From: an uncultured Eubacteriales bacterium
GTDB lineage: Bacteria > Bacillota > Clostridia > Oscillospirales > Oscillospiraceae
Assembly (NCBI GenBank): GCA_900543085.1
Contig: UQQF01000008.1
Location: forward strand, 5,047 to 69,046
DNA length: 64,000 nucleotides
Reading direction: 5' to 3'
Each line of letters starts with the position of its first letter. Within the stretch, counting starts at the first letter, position 1. Below the pieces are notes generated by a model. It saw only the letters and a list, made by a program, of their open reading frames with translations, made no database searches and had not been told where the DNA came from. Positions 10,534 to 18,820 of this stretch are shown here, piece by piece. Both the position numbers and the translations under genes were made by a program.

Positions 10534-11236
10534 AGATGTGATAGTGGCCTGCGACATGCCCGACAGGGCGAGCGTCATGGCCTTCCTGGACCGCTTCGGC
10601 GACGAGCGGCCTTACGTTAAGATAGGCATGGAGCTGTTCTACGCCGCGGGGCCGGACATCGTGCGCGAGATCAAGGCGCGCGGACATAAGATCTTCCTCG
10701 ACCTCAAGCTCTGCGACATCCCCAACACCGTGCGCGGAGCCATGCGCTCGCTCAGGGCGCTGGACGTGGACATCATCAACCTCCACGCCTTCGGCGGCGC
10801 GGACATGATGCGCGCCGCGATCGAGGGCCTGACCGACGAGAACGGCCGGCGCCACACCAAGCTCATCGCCGTGACCATCCTCACCTCCACCGGCGAGGAC
10901 GTGCTGCACGAGCAGCTGCTGATAGACCGCCCGCTCGCCGAGACGTGCATCTCCTATGCGCGCAACGCGCTCGGCGCCGGCCTGGACGGCGTGGTCTGCT
11001 CGCCGCTGGAGTCCCCGGTGATACACGAGCACTGCGGCGCCGGCTTCCTCACTGTCACGCCCGGCGTGCGCTTCGCCGGCGGCGACAAGGGCGACCAGGT
11101 GCGCGTCACGACGCCGGAGCGCGCCCGTGAGCTGGGCAGCGACTACATCGTCGTAGGCCGCCCGATAACCGCCGCGGACGACCCCGTGGCTGCCTGGAGG
11201 CGCTGCCGCGCCGAGTTCCTGGGAGGTGAGGCGTAA
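10526..11236 (+). CDS. pyrF: Orotidine-5'-phosphate decarboxylase
   Basis: Converts OMP to UMP, the last step of the pathway. The 236-residue TIM barrel has the catalytic D-x-K-x-x-D signature in FLDLKLCDIPNT, an N-terminal IVACDM strand with substrate Asp, and phosphate-binding TPGVRFAGGDKGDQ and YIVVGRPIT. ATG 10526 follows ATAGGAGGAG within the pyrD 3' end. The stop overlaps the pyrE start in TAATG. Confidence 0.96.
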   Translation: MGKDVIVACDMPDRASVMAFLDRFGDERPYVKIGMELFYAAGPDIVREIKARGHKIFLDLKLCDIPNTVRGAMRSLRALDVDIINLHAFGGADMMRAAIEGLTDENGRRHTKLIAVTILTSTGEDVLHEQLLIDRPLAETCISYARNALGAGLDGVVCSPLESPVIHEHCGAGFLTVTPGVRFAGGDKGDQVRVTTPERARELGSDYIVVGRPITAADDPVAAWRRCRAEFLGGEA

Positions 11237-11877
11237 TGGATAAGTTCGACGTCTCCCGCGCCCTGCTGAGCATAGGCGCCGTGTTCCTCAGACCCGACGA
11301 GCCCTTCACCTGGGCCAGCGGCATAAAAAGCCCCATCTACTGCGACAACCGCCTCATCCTCACCGCGCCCGAGGTGCGCGCCAACGTCGAGGCCGCGCTT
11401 GCGGACATGATAGCGCGCGAGTTCCCGGAGGCGGAGGCGCTCATGGGCACCGCCACGGCGGGTATCGCCCACGCGGCGATAGCGGCGCACATCCTCGGCC
11501 TGCCGATGGGCTACGTGCGCTCCGGCAATAAAGACCACGGCCGCCAGAACCGCATCGAGGGCAAACTCGTACCGGGCGAGAAGGTCGTGGTGGTCGAGGA
11601 CCTCATCTCCACCGGCGGCAGCGCGCTGGAGGCCGTGGAGGCTCTGCGCGAGGCCGGAGCCGAGGTGCTGGGCATAGCCGCGCTGTTCACCTACGGCATG
11701 GCAAAGGGCAAAGCCCGCATGGCCGAGCACAACGTGCGCGCCGTGTGCCTGACGAACTTTGACGAGGTCGTCGCCGCCGCGGCGGAGGACGGAGCCTTCC
11801 CGGCGAGCTATGTGCCCGCGCTGACGGCCTTCCGCGACAACCCCGACGACGCGAGCTGGATGGAGGCGCTCAAATGA
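11236..11877 (+). CDS. pyrE: Orotate phosphoribosyltransferase
   Basis: Transfers phosphoribose from PRPP to orotate, giving OMP. The 213-residue type I phosphoribosyltransferase has the PRPP loop [16 protein letters not shown] (about residues 116-131), flexible-loop [13 protein letters not shown] with the catalytic Lys, and a hood segment [12 protein letters not shown]. The start overlaps the pyrF stop by one base and the stop overlaps pyrB as ATGA, so pyrF, pyrE and pyrB should be translationally coupled. Confidence 0.96.
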   Translation: MDKFDVSRALLSIGAVFLRPDEPFTWASGIKSPIYCDNRLILTAPEVRANVEAALADMIAREFPEAEALMGTATAGIAHAAIAAHILGLPMGYVRSGNKDHGRQNRIEGKLVPGEKVVVVEDLISTGGSALEAVEALREAGAEVLGIAALFTYGMAKGKARMAEHNVRAVCLTNFDEVVAAAAEDGAFPASYVPALTAFRDNPDDASWMEALK

Positions 11878-12785
11878 GGCACCTCATAGACATACGCGAC
11901 CTCACGCACGGGGAGATACTCTCCCTGCTCGACCTCGCGGACAACATATACGAGCACCCGGAGGATTACCGCGAGGTGTGCCGCTACAAGAAGCTGGCCA
12001 CGCTGTTCTTCGAGCCTTCGACCCGTACGCGGCTGAGCTTTGAGGCCGCGATGATGGAGCTGGGCGGCAAGGTGCTGGGCTTCTCCGAGGCGGCCAGCTC
12101 CTCCGCCAGCAAGGGCGAGAGCGTGGCCGACACCGTGCGCGTCGTGGGCTGCTACGCGGACATCATCGCCATGCGCCACCCCAAGGAGGGCGCGCCCCTG
12201 GCCGCGTCGCTGCACTCCACCGTGCCTATAATCAACGCCGGAGACGGCGGGCACAACCACCCCACGCAGACGCTGACCGACCTCATGACCATCCGCCGCG
12301 AGAAGGGCGCGCTGGACAACTTCACCATCGGCCTGTGCGGCGACCTCAAGTTCGGCCGCACCGTGCACTCGCTCATCGCCGCGCTCTCCAGGTGCGAGGG
12401 CGTGAAGTTCGTGTGCATCTCCCCCGAGGAGCTGCGCCTGCCCGGCTACGTCAAGCAGGACGTGCTGGCCAGGAGCGGCTGCGAGTTCACCGAGGCTCGC
12501 GACCTGGCCGAGGTGCTCGGCGAGCTGGACGTGCTGTACATGACCCGCGTGCAGCGCGAGCGCTTCTTCAACGAGGAGGACTACCTCAGGCTGAAGGACT
12601 GCTACATCCTCACGCCGGACAAGCTCGCCGGCGCCAAGAGCGACCTCGCCATACTCCACCCGCTGCCGCGCGTGAACGAGATCGACACCGCCATAGACAG
12701 CGACCCGCGCGCGTGCTACTTCCGCCAGGCGCTCTACGGCAAGTTCGTGCGCATGGCGCTCATCCTCAAGCTGCTGGAGGTGTGA
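11874..12785 (+). CDS. pyrB: Aspartate carbamoyltransferase, catalytic chain
   Basis: Joins carbamoyl phosphate and aspartate, the committed step. The 303-residue protein shows [13 protein letters not shown] (carbamoyl-phosphate loop with Ser-Thr-Arg-Thr-Arg), SSSASKGES with the 80s-loop Ser and Lys from a neighbouring chain, [14 protein letters not shown], and aspartate-domain [10 protein letters not shown] and [11 protein letters not shown]. The ATGA overlap with pyrE and adjoining pyrI predict an E. coli-like dodecamer of catalytic and regulatory chains. Confidence 0.96.
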   Translation: MRHLIDIRDLTHGEILSLLDLADNIYEHPEDYREVCRYKKLATLFFEPSTRTRLSFEAAMMELGGKVLGFSEAASSSASKGESVADTVRVVGCYADIIAMRHPKEGAPLAASLHSTVPIINAGDGGHNHPTQTLTDLMTIRREKGALDNFTIGLCGDLKFGRTVHSLIAALSRCEGVKFVCISPEELRLPGYVKQDVLARSGCEFTEARDLAEVLGELDVLYMTRVQRERFFNEEDYLRLKDCYILTPDKLAGAKSDLAILHPLPRVNEIDTAIDSDPRACYFRQALYGKFVRMALILKLLEV

Positions 12786-12787
12786 CC

Positions 12788-13204
12788 GTGAACATAGACT
12801 CCATCAAAAACGGCCTTGTCATAGACCACATCCGCGCCGGCGGAGCCATGGAGCTCTACCGCCTGCTGCGCCTGGGCGACCTGGACTGCACCGTCGCCAT
12901 AATCAAAAACGCCCCCAGCGAGAAGATGGGGCGCAAGGACATCATAAAGATAGACAGCCCCGAGGACATAGACCTCGGCGTCATCGGCTTCGTCGACCCG
13001 GACGCGACCATCAACGTTATACGCGACGGCGTGCTGGTGGAAAAGCGCCACTTCACGCTGCCGGAGCGCATAGTCAACGTCCTCAAGTGCCGCAACCCCA
13101 GGTGCATCACCACCGTGGAGCCGGGGCTTGACCAGGTCTTCTTCCTCTCCGACCGCGAGAGCCACACCTACCGCTGCCTCTACTGCGAAGCCCGCGCAGA
13201 GTGA
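12788..13204 (+). CDS. pyrI: Aspartate carbamoyltransferase, regulatory chain
   Basis: Binds nucleotide effectors and clamps PyrB trimers together. The 138-residue protein has the allosteric N-domain (GLVIDHIRAGGAMELYRLL, KMGRKDIIKID) and a zinc domain with four cysteines in KCRNPRC and YRCLYC. GTG 12788 is used: GGAGGTG (12777-12783) is correctly spaced. A frame running upstream to 12335 is only open sequence antiparallel to pyrB codon bias. Its presence implies feedback control by CTP or UTP, a trait less usual in Bacillota than in enteric bacteria. Last gene of the operon. Confidence 0.95.
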   Translation: MNIDSIKNGLVIDHIRAGGAMELYRLLRLGDLDCTVAIIKNAPSEKMGRKDIIKIDSPEDIDLGVIGFVDPDATINVIRDGVLVEKRHFTLPERIVNVLKCRNPRCITTVEPGLDQVFFLSDRESHTYRCLYCEARAE

Positions 13205-13224
13205 GCGGCCGGGAAAACGCAAAG

Positions 13225-13260
13225 AGCAAAAGAACCAGTCGAAAGACTGGTTCTTTTGCT
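13225..13260. terminator. Bidirectional terminator between pyrI and spoIID
   Basis: AGCAAAAGAACCAGTC (13225-13240), tetraloop GAAA, and its perfect 16-base complement (13245-13260). It lies between convergent genes; the A-rich and T-rich arms can serve both strands. Confidence 0.9.
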
Positions 13261-13297
13261 TGCCTGAGGGCTGCGCCAAATACCTTTGAGGCTCGCG

Positions 13298-14263
13298 CTA
13301 GGCTCCGGACAGCTCCGTGCCGGGGTAGTAGTGGGCGAGGATATCTGCGTACCCGGCGCCGTCCCCGGCCATGACGTTGGCGCCGTACTGGCTCATGCCC
13401 ACGCCGTGGCCGTAGCCGGTGACGGTGAACAGGAAGCCCTCGTCAGTGCGGTCGAGCGTAAAGGCCGTGCTGCGCAGGTCAAAGAGCGTGCGCATCTCCG
13501 TGCCGGGGATGAGCGTGCCGCCCACGTCCACCGTCTCCACGCGGCCGCTCCCGTCGCGAGTGACCGCGCCGAGCCAGAACGCGCTCTCGCCGCTGAGCTG
13601 TATGTCCGGGTAGGCGCTGTGTATCGTCTCGGCGAACTCGGCCTCGGACACGGTGACGCTGGTGACGTAGTTGGGCACGTCCTCCGCCGTCTCGGGGGAG
13701 TCCACGCTCACCAGGTAAGGGCGCGCCGACCAGACCTCGGCGGCGTCCTCGGTCATGCCCGCGCTGGAGGAGTGGAACAGCGCCTCTATCGGCTTGCCCT
13801 CGTAGGCCAGGTACTGCCCGTCGGTGGAGCGGACGGCGTCGAGTATCTTGGCGTAGTTTGCGTCGTAGGCATCGCCCCAGTTTGAGCGCATCTGCTCTGC
13901 CGTGAGGTGCGCCTTGCAACAGGCGGGGTCGTCGCAGACGGCGGCGTCCGGGTGCGCGGACTTGGGCGAGGCCGTGAGGTGGAGGATGTACGTGCGCGCG
14001 GCGACGGCCTGTGCCTTTAGCGCCTCCGGCTCGAAGCTCGCGGGCATCTCCCCGGCGACGGCTCCGGGCAGCCAATCGGCCATCGTCGTCTCCACGGCCT
14101 CGCCGCCGCTGAGCGCCGTGAAGCGTATGTCCCCGTCCTCGCCGGCGTATTGCGCGCCGACGGAGGGCGTGACGTCCGCCGTGTCCTCCGGCGATACGAG
14201 CAGCAGCGGGATCGCAAGCGCCAGCGCGAGGCACAGCAGCGCGGCGGCGAATACAGTTCTCAC
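13298..14263 (-). CDS. spoIID: SpoIID/LytB-domain protein, sporulation lytic transglycosylase
   Basis: A 321-residue membrane-anchored protein expected to cleave peptidoglycan during engulfment of the forespore. The N-terminal helix (residues 4-24) is a signal anchor. The SpoIID domain is evident: LPGAVAGEMPASFEPEALKA (containing the catalytic Glu of GEMP), QAVAARTYIL, YLAYEGKPIEALFHSSSAGMTEDA, and the closing GYGHGVGMSQYGANVMA. A Cys-rich stretch (CDDPACCKAH) is typical of clostridial forms. The start is GTG at 14261-14263, preceded on this strand by AGGAGG. Single gene; stage II expression is inferred from the family. Confidence 0.9.
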   Translation of the reverse strand: MRTVFAAALLCLALALAIPLLLVSPEDTADVTPSVGAQYAGEDGDIRFTALSGGEAVETTMADWLPGAVAGEMPASFEPEALKAQAVAARTYILHLTASPKSAHPDAAVCDDPACCKAHLTAEQMRSNWGDAYDANYAKILDAVRSTDGQYLAYEGKPIEALFHSSSAGMTEDAAEVWSARPYLVSVDSPETAEDVPNYVTSVTVSEAEFAETIHSAYPDIQLSGESAFWLGAVTRDGSGRVETVDVGGTLIPGTEMRTLFDLRSTAFTLDRTDEGFLFTVTGYGHGVGMSQYGANVMAGDGAGYADILAHYYPGTELSGA

Positions 14264-14283
14264 GTTGTGACCTCCTTTTTCTG

Positions 14284-14312
14284 TTGACTAGAGCCCCGTA
14301 GAGGTATAAAAT
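14284..14312 (+). promoter_or_regulatory. Probable promoter of the membrane-protein gene at 14.4 kb
   Basis: TTGACT (14284-14289), 17 bases, TAAAAT (14307-14312). It is followed by a GCCGCT/AGCGGC hairpin in the short leader. Confidence 0.6.
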
Positions 14313-14371
14313 GTTATGACAGCGCCGCTTTGAGCGGCCTTGTAAAATTCTATTTGGACGGGTTTGACCAT

Positions 14372-15379
14372 ATGCGTAAATACGCGCTTACACTTACTTG
14401 CACGACCTGTGTGTTCGGCGCCTTCGGGATATTCTGCCGCTGGATACAGGGCATGTCCGCCTTTGAGGAGAACGGCCTATACAAAACGGGCAGCGTCTGG
14501 GGCATAATACTCATACTCATGTACATAGCCGCTGCGGCGACGCTCATAGGCTTCGCGGTGTTTTTCAAGAAAAAGCTCGGCCTGGCCTCTCCGCCGGAGT
14601 ACGGCCTCGCCACGGCGGGGAACCGCCGCTGGGCGCTGATCATCGCGCTGGTTATGACTCTCGCCATGGTCGGCGGCAGCGTCATGCTGCTGGTGACGGC
14701 GGATGAGGAGCAGTTTTCCGACATGCTGCGCATGCTGGCTCTGCTGGGCATCTTCGCCGCGGCGGGCTTCATGGGTCTCGCCGCCAGCAGCGGCAAGCCC
14801 TCGCCCAAGGGCAGCGCGCTGGAGGCCGGGCTCTGCCTCGCCGCCGCACTGCCTGTGGCCTTCTGCTGCTTCTGGCTGGTGGTCAGCTACCGCCAGGACG
14901 CCGCGACCAGCGTGGTGTGGAAGTACGCCCCCGAGATAATCTCGCTGGCCGTCACCTTGCTCGCGTTCTACTACGTCGCGGGTCACGCCTACGGGCGCCC
15001 GAGACCCTTCGCGGCCATCTTCTTCTGCGAGTTCGGCGCGTTCTGCTGCTTTGTGACCTTGCCGGACGAGCGGCTGTTCGCCCTGCAAATCATGTTTTTC
15101 GCTACGGCGGTCATGCAGCTTTACGTGGGTCTGCTCATGACGGTGAACCTGCGCCCCGCCGGAGAGATAGACGCGCGCTTCCCGGGCGCGCTCGAGGCTG
15201 AGGGACTGGCCGAGCCGGAGGAGAACGCCGGGGAGAGCTCCGAGCCGGAGCTGGAGGACATGGGCTCCGACGAGGGCGGCGAGGAGAAGTTTGTCGAGGT
15301 CACCGAGGAGTATCTCGGCTCCGATGACTCGGAAAACGCCGAAAACACGGCCGGAGAAGACGCCGGACAAAAGAAATAG
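14372..15379 (+). CDS. Multi-pass membrane protein with acidic C-terminal tail, function unknown
   Basis: About 335 residues with roughly eight hydrophobic segments, in two blocks separated by short polar loops, then a tail of about 70 residues very rich in Glu, Asp and Ser (from EAEGLAEPEENAGE onward). I do not recognise the family. ATG 14372 is preferred; an in-frame TTG at 14330 would add 14 residues but falls inside a hairpin without a ribosome site, so the start is uncertain. The gene stands alone between divergent spoIID and the rpmH promoter. An acidic cytoplasmic tail could bind cations or a partner protein; that is speculation. Confidence 0.75.
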   Translation: MRKYALTLTCTTCVFGAFGIFCRWIQGMSAFEENGLYKTGSVWGIILILMYIAAAATLIGFAVFFKKKLGLASPPEYGLATAGNRRWALIIALVMTLAMVGGSVMLLVTADEEQFSDMLRMLALLGIFAAAGFMGLAASSGKPSPKGSALEAGLCLAAALPVAFCCFWLVVSYRQDAATSVVWKYAPEIISLAVTLLAFYYVAGHAYGRPRPFAAIFFCEFGAFCCFVTLPDERLFALQIMFFATAVMQLYVGLLMTVNLRPAGEIDARFPGALEAEGLAEPEENAGESSEPELEDMGSDEGGEEKFVEVTEEYLGSDDSENAENTAGEDAGQKK

Positions 15380-15380
15380 G

Positions 15381-15410
15381 TTGACAGCCCGGGCAACAAT
15401 ATTATATAAT
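15381..15410 (+). promoter_or_regulatory. Promoter of the rpmH-rnpA cluster
   Basis: TTGACA (15381-15386), 18 bases, TATAAT (15405-15410), both perfect hexamers, beginning two bases after the upstream stop codon. Confidence 0.9.
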
Positions 15411-15419
15411 TACCCTCTG

Positions 15420-15530
15420 CCGGACATCGGCGGAGGGTATTTGCGTCCGTTTAGCGCCCCGAACTTCGGCGGCGCGCCCGAAGGAGCCCGCCTCGGGGCG
15501 GGAGACGAGCGTAAATGCTTTTTCAAGTCA
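15420..15530 (+). promoter_or_regulatory. Structured 5' leader of rpmH
   Basis: The roughly 165-base leader can fold with an outer stem GCCCCGA (15452-15458) to TCGGGGC (near 15493) enclosing CTTCGG and CCGAAG. A long structured leader is unusual for this operon and might control ribosomal-protein expression. No known riboswitch or L34 autoregulatory motif was recognised. Confidence 0.4.
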
Positions 15531-15584
15531 ACTACGGCGGTGCACGCACCGCTTGTTGAGTAATAAACCGAAAGGATGATTTCA

Positions 15585-15719
15585 ATGGTTCGCACGTATC
15601 AGCCCAAGAAGCGCCAGCGCAAGAAGGAGCACGGCTTCCGCAAGCGCATGGCCACCCGTAACGGCCGCAAGGTTCTCGCCCGCCGCAGAGCCAAAGGCAG
15701 AGCCAAGCTCTCCTACTGA
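15585..15719 (+). CDS. rpmH: 50S ribosomal protein L34
   Basis: A 44-residue, strongly basic protein starting [19 protein letters not shown] and ending AKLSY, with the family core [23 protein letters not shown], spanning nearly the whole protein. ATG 15585 follows AAAGGATG. It is the first gene of the conserved rpmH-rnpA-yidD-yidC-jag block and too short for routine gene calling. Confidence 0.97.
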   Translation: MVRTYQPKKRQRKKEHGFRKRMATRNGRKVLARRRAKGRAKLSY

Positions 15720-15761
15720 GTAAGGCTGCGGACAAGTCCGCGCAAGCAAAGAAGGCAGCGC

Positions 15762-16112
15762 TTGGAGTTCACAGTCCCGCTTAAAATGAACTACGATTTC
15801 CGTCGCGCCTACCGTAGGGGAAGGAGCGCGGCGGAGCCTTGCCTTGTTGTCTATGCAAGGCGCAACAATACGGCGGAAAACCGCGTGGGCTTCACCGTGT
15901 CGGCCAAGCTCGGCCACGCGGTGGTGCGCAACCGCGTCCGCCGCCGCCTGCGTGAGATATACAGGCTGAACGAGCATCTGTTCCGCCCCGGCTTCGACAT
16001 AGTCGTCGTGGCCAGGCACAGGAGCGTTTCTGCTGAGTACCGGCGCCTGGAGCGCGAATTCCTGCGCGCCTGCGCCGGTCTTGCGCTTATAAAGGAGGCG
16101 CATACGAGTTGA
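15762..16112 (+). CDS. rnpA: Ribonuclease P protein component
   Basis: Protein subunit of RNase P, which trims 5' leaders from pre-tRNAs together with the catalytic RNA. The 116-residue protein contains the RNR signature [16 protein letters not shown] and the central-cleft segment [14 protein letters not shown] 15762 ([20 protein letters not shown]) is chosen because GAAGG lies at a good distance and the N-terminus matches homologues; ATG 15786 is the alternative. The stop overlaps yidD by four bases. Confidence 0.93.
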   Translation: MEFTVPLKMNYDFRRAYRRGRSAAEPCLVVYARRNNTAENRVGFTVSAKLGHAVVRNRVRRRLREIYRLNEHLFRPGFDIVVVARHRSVSAEYRRLEREFLRACAGLALIKEAHTS

Positions 16113-16327
16113 AAAGGCTCATGATGGCGCTCATTCGTTTCTACCGCAAGAACATCTCTCCCCTGACTCCGCCCTGCTGCCGGTTCATACCAACCTGCTC
16201 GGAATACGCGCTCGAGGCCATAGAGAAATACGGCGCCGTCAAGGGCGGCTGGCTGGCGGTCAAGCGCCTGTCGCGCTGCCACCCGCTGCACTTTGGCGAG
16301 CACGAGTTCTACGACCCCGTGCCATAA
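16109..16327 (+). CDS. yidD: Membrane protein insertion efficiency factor YidD
   Basis: A 72-residue amphipathic protein thought to help YidC insert inner-membrane proteins. The family signature is complete: [20 protein letters not shown] with its cysteines, then [10 protein letters not shown] and a final [17 protein letters not shown]. The start is TTG 16109, overlapping the rnpA stop, with AAAGGAGG 15 bases upstream. Confidence 0.95.
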   Translation: MKRLMMALIRFYRKNISPLTPPCCRFIPTCSEYALEAIEKYGAVKGGWLAVKRLSRCHPLHFGEHEFYDPVP

Positions 16328-16386
16328 TAGCCGCGCGCACCGCCCGGACGCGAGTTCGGGACAACTCACCGAGGAGCTAAAAAACA

Positions 16387-17745
16387 ATGCTTGATGCTAT
16401 AGCAACACCTTTTGGCTGGCTGATGATGCGGCTCTATGAGCTGACGGACAACTTCGGCTGGGCCATAATCCTGTTTGCCATCGTCGTCGCGCTTGTGCTT
16501 CTGCCGTTCATGGCCAAGAGCAAAAAGAGCATGATGCGCATGACCAGGCTGCAGCCGCGCATGATGGAGCTGCAGAAGAAGCACGAGGGCAACCCGCAAA
16601 AGCTCAACGAGGAGATGGCACGCCTCTACCGCGAGAACAAGGTCAGCCCCATGGGCGGCTGCCTGTGGAGCCTGCTGCCGCTGTTCATCATGATCGCGCT
16701 CTACCGCGCCGTCGTCAAGCCGCTCACCATAATGATGGGCATACCCGACGACATGCTGCAGCAGGGCGGAGCCATATATGAGCAGCTCCAGAACCTGGGC
16801 TATTCGCTCAGCAACTACACGAGCTCCGCAAACAGCTTCTATGAGCAGATTTATCAGGCGAAGTTCATAACCGAGAACTGGGACGCCTTCCGCGGCATTT
16901 CTGACAACCTCGTCCAGATGAACTTCAACTTCGTCGGCCTGGATCTCTCCGTCACGCCCGACTGGCATTTCTGGAGCTTTGACCTCTCCGCCGGCGCCTG
17001 GCCGGTCATCGGTCTGTTCATCATGCCGCTGATATCCACCGGACTGAACTACCTGTCCATGTTCATCAGCCGCAAGCTCCAGCCCAGCGTCGGCACCACC
17101 CAGCAGCAGCAGGCCAGCGCCTCCAGCATGAAGACCATGATGATAATCATGCCTCTCATGAGCTTGTGGATAGGCTACGTTATGCCGGCCGCGCTCTGCG
17201 TCTACTGGATAATGAACAGCCTCACCGGCATAATCCGCGAGGTGGGACTCACTCTGCTCTATCGCAAGCAGATGGCGAAGGAGGACGAGGAGTTCTACAC
17301 CAAGGAGAGAGCCAGAGAGGAGGAGCTGGAGCGGAAACGCCAGGAGACGGAGCGTCTGCGCGCCATGAACGCGACCACCGTCAACAAGAACACCAGCAAG
17401 AAAAAACAACAGGCTCAGGCTGCACAGTCCGCCGCCGAGCGCCGCGCCGCCGCCGAGAGGGCGGAGCGCGCCGCGCGCCGCGAGCGTTTGGGCATCACGG
17501 AGCAGGAGAAGCCGGCTTCCCAGGTCGGCAACCGCCGCTTCGCGCGCGGCCGCGCCTATGTTGAGGATCGCTACGAGAACCCCGAGGAGGCCGAGGAGGC
17601 CACGCTGGCCGCCGCGGAGGCGAGCGAGGGCGTGGACGCCATCGACCCCGACGCCGCCGACGACGTCGCGCCGGAGCTCGTGGACGAGCCCATTGATGAG
17701 GCTCCCGCGGAAGAAAACGGGGAGCAGCAGGAGAATGTGAAATGA
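16387..17745 (+). CDS. yidC: Membrane protein insertase YidC/Oxa1
   Basis: Inserts and folds membrane proteins. The 452-residue protein begins directly with the Oxa1 core (no large periplasmic domain): helix 1 (about 20-40), the cytosolic coiled hairpin KSKKSMMRMTRLQPRMMELQ, SPMGGCLWSLLPLFIMIALYRA, and three more helices up to about residue 290. A long charged tail (290-452) is first basic (ribosome contact) and then very acidic. The N-terminus lacks a lipobox. The stop overlaps jag (ATGA). Confidence 0.95.
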   Translation: MLDAIATPFGWLMMRLYELTDNFGWAIILFAIVVALVLLPFMAKSKKSMMRMTRLQPRMMELQKKHEGNPQKLNEEMARLYRENKVSPMGGCLWSLLPLFIMIALYRAVVKPLTIMMGIPDDMLQQGGAIYEQLQNLGYSLSNYTSSANSFYEQIYQAKFITENWDAFRGISDNLVQMNFNFVGLDLSVTPDWHFWSFDLSAGAWPVIGLFIMPLISTGLNYLSMFISRKLQPSVGTTQQQQASASSMKTMMIIMPLMSLWIGYVMPAALCVYWIMNSLTGIIREVGLTLLYRKQMAKEDEEFYTKERAREEELERKRQETERLRAMNATTVNKNTSKKKQQAQAAQSAAERRAAAERAERAARRERLGITEQEKPASQVGNRRFARGRAYVEDRYENPEEAEEATLAAAEASEGVDAIDPDAADDVAPELVDEPIDEAPAEENGEQQENVK

Positions 17746-18536
17746 TTAAATACCTTGAAAAATCCGGGAAGACCGAGGACGAGGCTCTGGCCGCCGCTCT
17801 CGCAGAGCTGGGTCTGGAGCGTGACGACGTCTCCGTCGAGATAGTCGAGCGCGCCAAGAGCGGCTTCCTCGGCATAGGCGCCTCCCCCGCGGTCATTCGC
17901 GTGCAGTACGAGGTCGCCGACGAGGCTCCGGCGGTCGAAGAAGCCCCGGCCGAGGCCGAGGTGCGCGCCGAGAGCGCCGAGACGCGCCCTGAGAGCCCCG
18001 CCGAGGCCGCTCCGGCCGAATATGAGCCCAAGTACACCGAGGGCGTCAAGGCCGCCACGGAGAGCTTTCTGCACGGCCTGCTTGAGCGCATGGGCGTCAA
18101 GGCCGAGATAACGATACGCGACCGCGACAACGGCGGACTGCTTGTCGAGCTGGCCGGACCGGGCATGGGTGCGGTCATCGGCCGCCGCGGCGAGACCCTC
18201 GATGCCATACAGCACCTGACCAACTACGCCGTGAACCGCGGCAGCGAAAAGCGCTGCCACATCAGCGTCGACGCCGAGAGCTACCGCGCCAAGCGCGAGG
18301 AGAGCCTTGTGCGCCTGGCCGAGAAGATGGCCGCCAAGGTGGTCAAGTACAAGCGCTCGATGGCTCTCGAGCCGATGAACTCCTACGAGCGCCACGTCAT
18401 ACACACCGCCCTCCAGAACTACGAGGGCGTGTCCACCAGCTCCACGGGCACCGAGCCCAACCGCCGCGTTGTCGTCTCCTACGAGCGCACGGCGAAGCAG
18501 CCGGACAACCGCCCGCAGAGCCGTGAGTGGAGCTGA
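17742..18536 (+). CDS. jag: Jag/KhpB RNA-binding protein
   Basis: A 264-residue RNA-binding protein linked to cell elongation and sporulation control. Three domains are visible: Jag-N (residues 1-50, KYLEKSGKTEDEALAAAL and KSGFLGIG), an Ala/Glu-rich linker (60-105), a KH domain with MGAVIGRRGETLDAIQHL, and an R3H domain ending in MNSYERHVIHTALQ. Coupled by ATGA to yidC, as in most Bacillota. mnmE, the usual next gene, is replaced here by acpP. Confidence 0.95.
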   Translation: MIKYLEKSGKTEDEALAAALAELGLERDDVSVEIVERAKSGFLGIGASPAVIRVQYEVADEAPAVEEAPAEAEVRAESAETRPESPAEAAPAEYEPKYTEGVKAATESFLHGLLERMGVKAEITIRDRDNGGLLVELAGPGMGAVIGRRGETLDAIQHLTNYAVNRGSEKRCHISVDAESYRAKREESLVRLAEKMAAKVVKYKRSMALEPMNSYERHVIHTALQNYEGVSTSSTGTEPNRRVVVSYERTAKQPDNRPQSREWS

Positions 18537-18551
18537 TTGGAGGTTAGACCA

Positions 18552-18776
18552 TTGTTTGAAACCGTCAGAAAGGTTCTGGCCGAGCAGCTCGAGGTAGACC
18601 CCGCCATGATAACGATGGAGACGGACATCATCGACGACCTCGGCGCAGACTCTCTCGACCTGGTCGAGCTGGTCATGAGCCTTGAGGAGCACTATGACAT
18701 CGTCCTCACCGACGACAAGACCGCCAACGTCCGCACGGTCGGACAGGTGGTAAACATGCTCGAGCAGTTCGCGTAA
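18552..18776 (+). CDS. acpP: Acyl carrier protein
   Basis: A 74-residue acidic four-helix protein carrying acyl groups on a phosphopantetheine arm attached to Ser of the motif DDLGADSLDLVELVMSLEE. TTG 18552 is chosen since GGAGGTT (18539-18545) ends six bases before it; an in-frame TTG at 18537 overlaps the ribosome site. It lies 15 bases after jag and probably belongs to the same transcript, an unusual position for acpP, normally found with fatty-acid genes or rnc. Confidence 0.93.
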   Translation: MFETVRKVLAEQLEVDPAMITMETDIIDDLGADSLDLVELVMSLEEHYDIVLTDDKTANVRTVGQVVNMLEQFA

Positions 18777-18787
18777 ACCAACGAAAT

Positions 18788-18817
18788 AACTCCGCCGGTC
18801 ATTGACCGGCGGAGTTT
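18788..18817 (+). terminator. Terminator after acpP (copy 1 of a duplicated hairpin)
   Basis: AACTCCGCCGGTC (18788-18800), ATT, and GACCGGCGGAGTT (18804-18816): a perfect 13-bp stem. The same 30 bases recur at 19057-19086. Confidence 0.8.
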
Positions 18818-18820
18818 GAG

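Noticed and set aside
14330..14371. Longer start (TTG 14330) for the membrane protein
   Set aside because: The codon falls inside a GCCGCT/AGCGGC hairpin and has no ribosome site; ATG 14372 is preferred, with uncertainty stated.
15380..15584. Chromosome origin upstream of rpmH
   Set aside because: No cluster of DnaA boxes and no dnaA gene are visible; the region is a promoter plus a GC-rich folded leader.
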